This document shows positions 57,977 through 64,000 of a DNA stretch of 64,000 nt, in pieces (positions within the stretch are counted from its first letter, which is position 1; each line of letters starts with the position of its first letter). The position numbers and the translations under genes were made by a program. Under the pieces are notes generated by a model, which worked only from the letters and a program-made list of their open reading frames with translations, had not been told where the DNA came from and made no database searches. The stretch covers positions 219,342 to 283,341 of the forward strand of contig JAZGTN010000193.1 of NCBI GenBank assembly GCA_037783415.1, given 5' to 3'. The DNA is from Leptasterias polaris. Lineage: Eukaryota; Echinodermata; Asteroidea; Forcipulatida; Asteriidae.

Positions 57977-58676
57977 TGTTACAGTCGAGGATTTTGAGAT
58001 GTTTTGATATTTTTGTTTGCTTTAATCCTGGCCCAGAGTTTGGGAATGTGAGTAATCCTGGTGATTGTTTCCTCACATATATTTCTTTATCCCAGTAGTT
58101 TCCACAGTCTGTTGTGGACACGCTGTATAATGCATTGTATTTGCCCAGTTAACCCAGTCGGCCCTGTATAAAAGGGTACGTAAACCCAGTGTTGAAGCCT
58201 CTGTGGGCTGAAGCATGGGTGCGGCCGGGTAGTGTTTTGTCTTCATGGCTTGGCTGAGGGATATCAAGTTGGCGTCTCCGACCGATGTGTGCAGCGTGTA
58301 CTGGGACTCCCTGTTGAAGTTGCCGCCCGTTAACTCGCCGTTAGCCTGGCCGTTGCCCGTGTTCAGTCGGCAGAGCACTTTTATAGTGTAACCGGTTGCA
58401 TCTTCGATTGAGTTTATGTAAGCATATTTATTTCTATTTAATACTCCTTAAACACTGTGTATGTATTTCAATGTTCTTTGGATTTACAATGTTTATAAAT
58501 AAATGATTAGGTTAAGTTTATTTGAATATAATCCATGGTTCTTTGTATGATAATTGCTGGTTTTGTCCTCCCCATTCCATGGTTCTTTTGAATTTCTAGC
58601 CGTTCTCATGTGTCCCATTTTGTTCATTTTCCTTCTGCCGTGTGTGACATGTTGATCACCTTGTCCATACGTAACA
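57977..58676 (+). repeat. Ty3/gypsy 3' LTR
   Basis: A 700-bp sequence starts TGTTACAG and ends CGTAACA, giving TG...CA termini with a 6-bp inverted repeat TGTTAC/GTAACA. It contains a TATA box (TATAAAAG, 58167-58174) and a polyadenylation signal AATAAA (58498-58503). It follows a polypurine tract and the truncated pol gene in the same orientation. No second copy of this LTR is found in the window, so the 5' half of the element is missing. Immediately downstream, TTGGGGGCAGC resembles a primer-binding site rather than ordinary flank. Confidence 0.8.
58167..58174 (+). promoter_or_regulatory. TATA box in gypsy LTR
   Basis: TATAAAAG lies 190 bp into the LTR and would mark the U3/R boundary about 25-30 bp downstream. 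Confidence 0.55.
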
Positions 58677-58679
58677 GAA

Positions 58680-58984
58680 TTGGGGGCAGCTACTGCTGCT
58701 GGTCATTTTGTTTGTATATACCAATAAAAAAATATAAAAAAATAAAAAATAAAAAAAGTAGATAGCTACTTGATGTTGATGTAAATTTTAAAATTACCTC
58801 AGAAATATTTCTGACCCAGTTTATTTCCTGATTATTTTTATGGTAATGATGAAAAAAACAAAACTGTTTTTGTTATGCATATTTAAAACTTTATCAATGA
58901 GCCCTAGATGTGTATATCAATGAGCCCTTGATTTGTATACACAATAAGATTAAGACAGAAAGGCAATTTAAAAAGATAATATAC
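58680..58984. other. PBS-like sequence and A-rich spacer
   Basis: TTGGGGGCAGCTACTGCTG follows three bases after the LTR and looks like the start of an element's internal region. An A-rich simple repeat (58725-58760) follows. No coding sequence was seen. Confidence 0.4.
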
Positions 58985-61900
58985 TAATTCTTAAAGTCTT
59001 TTCTTAAACACTATTTCTGATATATTTGTTATCATCAAGATACAAATAATATACTACTTCTGAATTTCCAGTTCACAAACTTGACTTCCACTTTATCAAT
59101 TGATTATTTCAGTAAGTAATGTTGCTGTTCTACTGATCTTTGCAACCATTTCTGTAGAACGGCAGCAATCAAGACGAACAGGTTGCCGTTAATTCACAAC
59201 ATGTACAACGTCCACACTCATGGGTTCAAATTTACTCCCGGTGAAGAGGAGCAATCAATGTGTTTGTCTTGCCAAAGAATACAAAAAATGAACCGGATTC
59301 AAATCCTCACTTTATGATTATCAATAGATTTAAGGTCGATGCTGAGACCGCTGGGCCATGGCACTTTTTTGTTGATGCTTGAACCATCATGCCTTAATTA
59401 GTTTCCATCATTCTGAAATTGACCCTTGATGAGTATTAATGGTCATAAACATTCAAAATGTGGTTTGTCTTTTAAGCTTGACATACATAAAGATTACAAC
59501 AATCAAATTAATTTAAATAACAAAAATACCTTTTTAAAAATTTCCTTCTTAAACATTCTGTTCAACATAGCTGATAATTGTTTTTGTCATCCAGATAATA
59601 CAGTGAAGTTTTTTTAATTAACATCATTTTTATTTATTTTTTTGGCGAGAGGAGGTTCAGGGATAATTGAAAAATTACCAGAACCCACCCAAGTACAATA
59701 ACAACAGTTCTTCGGCTGTAGCAGAACGCCCCAAAAACAAACATGGCCGCAGCTCTTGCAGTTTTTTCAGTTGCTTCGAACGAGAGAGCAGTGCATACAG
59801 ATAAGGCTGACTTTCATTGTGCAAAATAGTTGAACGTATGATTAAAACAAAGTAATTTAAATAACAACAATACTTTTTAAAAAATTTCCTTCTTAAACAT
59901 TCTGTTCAACATTGCTGATGATTGTTTTTGTCATCCAGATAATACAGTGAAGTTTTTTTAATTAACAAGTCCACAAATTTGAATTCGGCTTCGTAAACCT
60001 AAAAACACACTTAATTATTTTACTAAATAAAGTTGCTGCTCTATCGATTTTTTCAATTGTAGTTTTAAGAACATTTTCTTTACCACAAAACTGAGGTTTC
60101 GTCAACTATGTGATTAAACAAAGCTTGACAAAATCAGGTTGTCGACACTTTACCAAACGTTCACGCTTGTTCTTACTGGTTCTAATGTCTAGATAATGTG
60201 TTCAATTTATTCTTGAACAAAGGTAAAATCTCTTGACTTTTCTTTGCATGAAGCAGTCATAGATTGTTAAACCGACTATCTTATTATCATCACTTTCTCT
60301 TCTCAACATTTTGCAATAGTTGGCATCAATTATGTACTTTGTTTTATTATCTATTAACTCAATCGTCTGCATGTTTTTGTACAAAAAGTCGAGCCTGCAT
60401 TAGACTTGGGCTGGTGTATTTTAATGCTCATCTCTCTGTGTATTTTCAATGAGTTTTTGGCTATTTTCATGGAAATTTCCACAATAAGTTCAAATTATAT
60501 TACCATCCACACATAATGCAATAAGTTTGTGTTGAAACCAATTAAAGTTTACATCATTTTTACACTCCAAGATTGTTTCTGTTGAGAGAGTAATCTTCTT
60601 TAAAAAAACCTGAAATTTGGGGAGAATAAAACAAAATTATTTTCACTACGGAAAGTTGCCCAAAATAGACTCTGTTGATGTTTTCTCTGGCAAACCGCGG
60701 CAGCGTGTAATTAAGTAGTTCTCTGTGTGTTTAATTTAGTACCTGGAAGGTTTGTAGTTTGTTATCTTAGAACATTTCTGTGCTCCTGAATTTGTAAAGG
60801 CAAGACTGCCTGGCCTGATGCATCAAGGTTTCTCAATATTATACGGTAGGTTTGTGCTTCATTCAAAGGGATAATAAATGTGTTCAATTTATTCTTGAAC
60901 AAAGGTCAAATAGCATGAAACTGATTATCACTTTCCCTTCTCAACTTTTCGCAATAGTTTGCATTATTATTTAAAATTGCCTTAGTTAAATTCTACGTCC
61001 TACAAACTTAGATCACTTGTATATCACTGTAAACAGTTCACGTGCTATATATTTCTACTACCAACGGCCATTTTGCACTTAAACAATCATTTAAATATAA
61101 AGTACAATTAGAAAAAATACCATTTCAAAAAGACTTTCCTTAAACACTATGTTGAACATCTCTGATATATATATAATAACAATAATATGTTTTTAATTTC
61201 CAATTTACATGTTTGAATCTGTTTGAATTCTGCTTCGTAAACTAAAAAACACACCTTGATTTGTTCATTAAAAATAATGCTGTTCTACCGATCTTTGCAA
61301 TAATATCCTTAATAACAATTTATTTACCACAAAACTGAGCTGGTTATCGGTATCAACCGTGTGATTAAACAATGCTTGACAAAATACGTTTGTAGAGACT
61401 TTACTAAAACCTCCACGCATGTTCTTGTTGGCGGTAATGTCTAGATAAAAAAATGTTTTCTATTTATTCTTGAACAAATGTCAAATCTCTTGACTTTTCT
61501 TAGCATGAAACAGTCTTAGATTGTTAAACCGACTATCTGATCATCACTTTCTCTTCTCAACATTTCGCAATACTTGGCATCATTTAAAAAAAAATTTCAT
61601 AGTTAAATTCTAAGTCCTACAAAAACTAATCACTTTTATATTACTTGTACATGTATATAACTGTAAACAGTTCACGTGCTATGTATTTCTACTACCAACG
61701 GCCATTATGCAGCTAAACAATCACATAATTACATAAAGTACTATTCGAAAAAAAAATACTATTTCAAAAAGTCTTGTCTTAAACACTATGTTGAACATTT
61801 CTGATAATTGTTGTTGTCATCCAGATGATAGCAATGGTATGTTTTGAGTTTCCAGTTCACATGTTTGACTTCTGCTTCTTAAATTAAAAAACACCCTTGA

Positions 61901-62040
61901 TTTTTTGTCAGTAAATGATTTTGCTGTTCTACCGATCTTTGCCAAAAAATTCTTTAGCGCAATTTGTTTAACACACAACTTAGCAAGTTATTGGTATCAA
62001 CTGTGTGATTAAACAATGTTTGAAGAAATCAGATTGTCGA
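58985..62040 (+). repeat. Diverged long tandem repeats
   Basis: The phrase CTTAAACA(C/T)T-TGTT-AACAT near a CATCCAGAT or similar block occurs near 58990, 59548, 59890, 61140 and 61780. GTTGCTGTTCTACTGATCTTTGC-like blocks and TTCTTGAACAAAGGTAAAATC-like blocks also recur in the same order. Units are about 350-650 bp and strongly diverged. No conserved frame was found. A decayed copy of the 52.6-kb block lies within, at 60635-60850. Confidence 0.65.
59200..59365 (-). mobile_element. tRNA-headed SINE remnant, reverse orientation
   Basis: On the minus strand, GCCATGGCCCAGCGGTCTCAG is an A-box-type head and GGATTTGAATCCGG a B box, followed by GGCAAGACAAACACATTGATTGC. It resembles the 8- and 54-kb SINEs in layout but is more degenerate. 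Confidence 0.55.
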
Positions 62041-62187
62041 AACGTCAAGAACGTCCAGGCTCTGCCAGACTTTCATGCCAGGTCTCTATTGAACTTACAT
62101 TCAAATGGATGTTTTTATCGATTCATGAACCAGTGTCAAAAATGTTGATTTTTTTTTTACGAGAAGGTGTGTGGAAATTGTTACTCG

Positions 62188-62545
62188 GCAACCACTTCCG
62201 GTTGACTTGTAATTAAAGGTCAACATGGGGTCACGGTTACCCAAGGCTAATCTCCCATGCCCAAGAAGTCTATAACAGTTTTAAAATCGGCTGTGTAGTT
62301 CTTGAGATATGGTCCCACTTCCGGTTGACCTGGAAGTAATGTCAACATGGGGTTACGGTTCCAAGGCTAATCTTCAATGCTCAAGGATTATATAACTGAA
62401 AAAAGTTTGAAAATCGGTTGTGTAGTTCTTGAGATATGGTCCCACTTCCGGTTGACTCATCTGTAAAGGTCAACATGGGGTTACGGTTACCCAAGGCTAA
62501 GCTTCAATGCAAAAATCGGATGTATACTACTTGAGATATGATAGA
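62188..62545 (+). repeat. 130-bp satellite, second array
   Basis: About three diverged monomers share ACTTCCGGTTGAC, GGTCAACATGGGGT(C/T)ACGG and TGTGTAGTTCTTGAGATATGG with the 51-kb array. The array is followed by the same conserved flank as the first. Confidence 0.88.
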
Positions 62546-63489
62546 TACAAGATTGGCTAATTAAATATTCACACTGCTGTCACGTGAATAATAAATTAAG
62601 AATTTGTTTCTATGACATATAACTCTGGGCAACAAGTCCCATTCTAAAAAGGTCTTACCACGAGGGAAGAAAATGTTCTTCCTCCATGGTCTTACACAGT
62701 GCGCGAACCATATACTAGTTCAACCGATGTTTTGAAGGTGACAGGAGGTAGTCATTATAGCGCTGCGTTTTAGCCACGGTGCCAGGATTTACCAATTAAT
62801 GATTAATTGTGGCTTTATAGCGGTCCTTTGATACATTTTGGGGGGTCTGGAACATCACTTATAAAAAGTATTTCACTTTTCAAAAGACTTTATGTAGATC
62901 AGCAAACTAAAAATTTACACAGAAAGAAAACGCGCGAAAAATGACGTCATGACGACGTGACGGAGAATGTTGGGCCAGCATGCACATCTGCAATACAAAG
63001 TCCATAACCGAAAAAAGTTTGAGGATCGGATGTTTACTTCTTGAGATATGATTACAACAATATTAGCTTATTAATATCTTATTAAATATTCACACCGCTG
63101 TCACGTGGATAATTAATTAAGAATTTCAATCTTATTGCATTTTAAATTTAAGTCAGGGCATGAGCTTTAATATGGTATATGATTTGTCTACTTCTGATAA
63201 TTCTAAGAGGGGCAAATTACCGTTTGAAAAGTCACAGGTTAAGTCAATAGGGTTTTGGGGAAAGAAAGAATGATAATAGACAAAAATAAAAATCCCGACG
63301 AAAACAATAGCTGTTCCGACTGAAATGTCGAAACAGCTAAAAAAAGCAGGGGAAAAACGGACAGAAGAGAATGCAAAATGAACCGGTAATGAGCTAATTA
63401 TGCAGATAAGCCCAATAAATATTGACAAAATTAGGACCAGCTATAATAAGCATAAACAAAAAGGAAGCTGAAGACGAGCGGTGGACTCT
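62546..63489. other. Satellite flank copies and LINE-adjacent spacer
   Basis: Contains the flank shared with 52081-52380, including TGACGTCA at 62942, then a further monomer scrap and flank at 62993-63120. The 91-codon minus-strand frame at 63153-63428 is hydrophobic but unrecognised and probably lies downstream of the LINE. Confidence 0.45.
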
Positions 63490-64000
63490 AAGCTACGTTA
63501 CATAATGCGCAAGTATGGCTCTTTTGAACAAGGCTTTAAAATGACAAACAGAAGGCTGTTTTTTTTATTTGGTCGTCAATGGCGTTCCACAGACGAGGGT
63601 CATAGAACCAAAGTGTATTCATGGAATAAGAGGCTCGAGTTGAAGGGATATAAAGTTTATGGCAAGATCTGGTAGAGTAGCCACGAATGGCTTCAGTAGA
63701 GATGAAATAGGAAGAAAGGGAAGTGGGAAGAAGAATGTGAGAATATTTTTTACATGAAAATTACTTAATGAAGTTTGTTGATATCAGACGATTGTTGGCC
63801 CAGACGATGTTGCCGTAAATAAGATAAAGAAGAATTATTGTGTTATACAGTAATACCAGAGCAGCAGGAGGAAGAAAATAACGTAACTTGGAAAGAACTC
63901 CAGTGTTACGCGAGGTAATTTTGATAATAGAGGAAATGTGCTCAGTTCAAGAGAGTTTAAAGTCAACAATTACTCCAAGAAACTTGTAGAAAACACTCTA
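63490..64000 (-). pseudogene. LINE reverse-transcriptase fragment, minus strand
   Basis: From the right edge leftward, the minus strand encodes FYKFLGVIVDFKLS, a stop, then HISSIIKITSRNTGVLSKLR, LLYNTIILLYLIYGNIVWAN. These are the typical sequences that follow the palm of non-LTR retrotransposon reverse transcriptases. The stop at the usual LxW position and later stops show the copy is dead. It enters from outside the window, so only its C-terminal part is seen. It is more similar in layout than in sequence to the fragment at 49826-50716. Confidence 0.7.

Noticed and set aside
58073..58378. 101-codon minus-strand frame
   Set aside because: It lies within the gypsy LTR and has no recognised homology.
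63481..63675. 64-codon plus-strand frame
   Set aside because: Antisense to the minus-strand LINE reverse-transcriptase fragment.

Overview
The window looks like euchromatic, repeat-rich DNA from a marine deuterostome, most probably an echinoderm and perhaps a sea star. I base this on A+T-rich spacer with GT-AG introns, tRNA-headed SINEs with short AT-rich or TTA tails, short inverted-repeat elements of types I remember as common in echinoderm genomes (ends reading GGCCCAATTTCA and AGGCACTGGACACG), and a split secreted-protein gene of a kind I associate with echinoderm gene predictions. Species is not determinable by eye. No bacterial genes, operons, rRNA or CRISPR arrays are present. Most of the 64 kb is mobile DNA at different stages of decay.

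Host genes. On the minus strand, 8947-8621 and 6664-6616 are the first two exons of a secreted PAN/apple-type protein whose later exons must lie left of the window. Also on the minus strand, 46712-46549, 42440-42268 and 41356-41181 are three phase-compatible exons of a secreted domain recognisable by its LVFKGVAG and FFSISG motifs. The two sets may be parts of tandem paralogues.

Layout. 1-9.4 kb: spacer, a G-poor inverted-repeat element, a short inverted-repeat element, a minisatellite, a SINE and the PAN gene. 9.4-19.6 kb: two long copies of one repeat (family R). The second copy is split by a 2.2-kb hAT-like element, which itself contains a 1.0-kb long-inverted-repeat element flanked by 15-bp direct repeats. 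19.6-25.9 kb: a TTAA-flanked, Kolobok-like 6.3-kb element with a THAP zinc-finger exon on its left and, in opposite orientation on its right, a three-exon gene for a P2X7 ballast-like domain. 26.0-26.8 kb: a deleted hAT with an 8-bp target duplication. 27.55-31.34 kb: a nearly complete piggyBac transposon with an uninterrupted 610-codon transposase. 31.4-41 kb: tandemly duplicated spacer, short inverted-repeat elements, SINEs and a third R copy. 41-47 kb: the LVFKGVAG gene with repeats in its introns. 46.8-50.7 kb: degenerate LINE pieces. 51-55.7 kb: a 130-bp satellite array and a 1.6-kb tandem duplication. 56.2-58.7 kb: a truncated Ty3/gypsy element (reverse transcriptase, RNase H, 3' LTR). 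59-64 kb: diverged long tandem repeats, more satellite and a minus-strand LINE fragment.

The item most worth pursuing is the 19.6-25.9 kb element: a TTAA-type transposon pairing a THAP DNA-binding module with a convergently oriented P2X7 ballast-like gene, with no transposase catalytic region visible. All calls are from reading the sequence; no database searches were possible.
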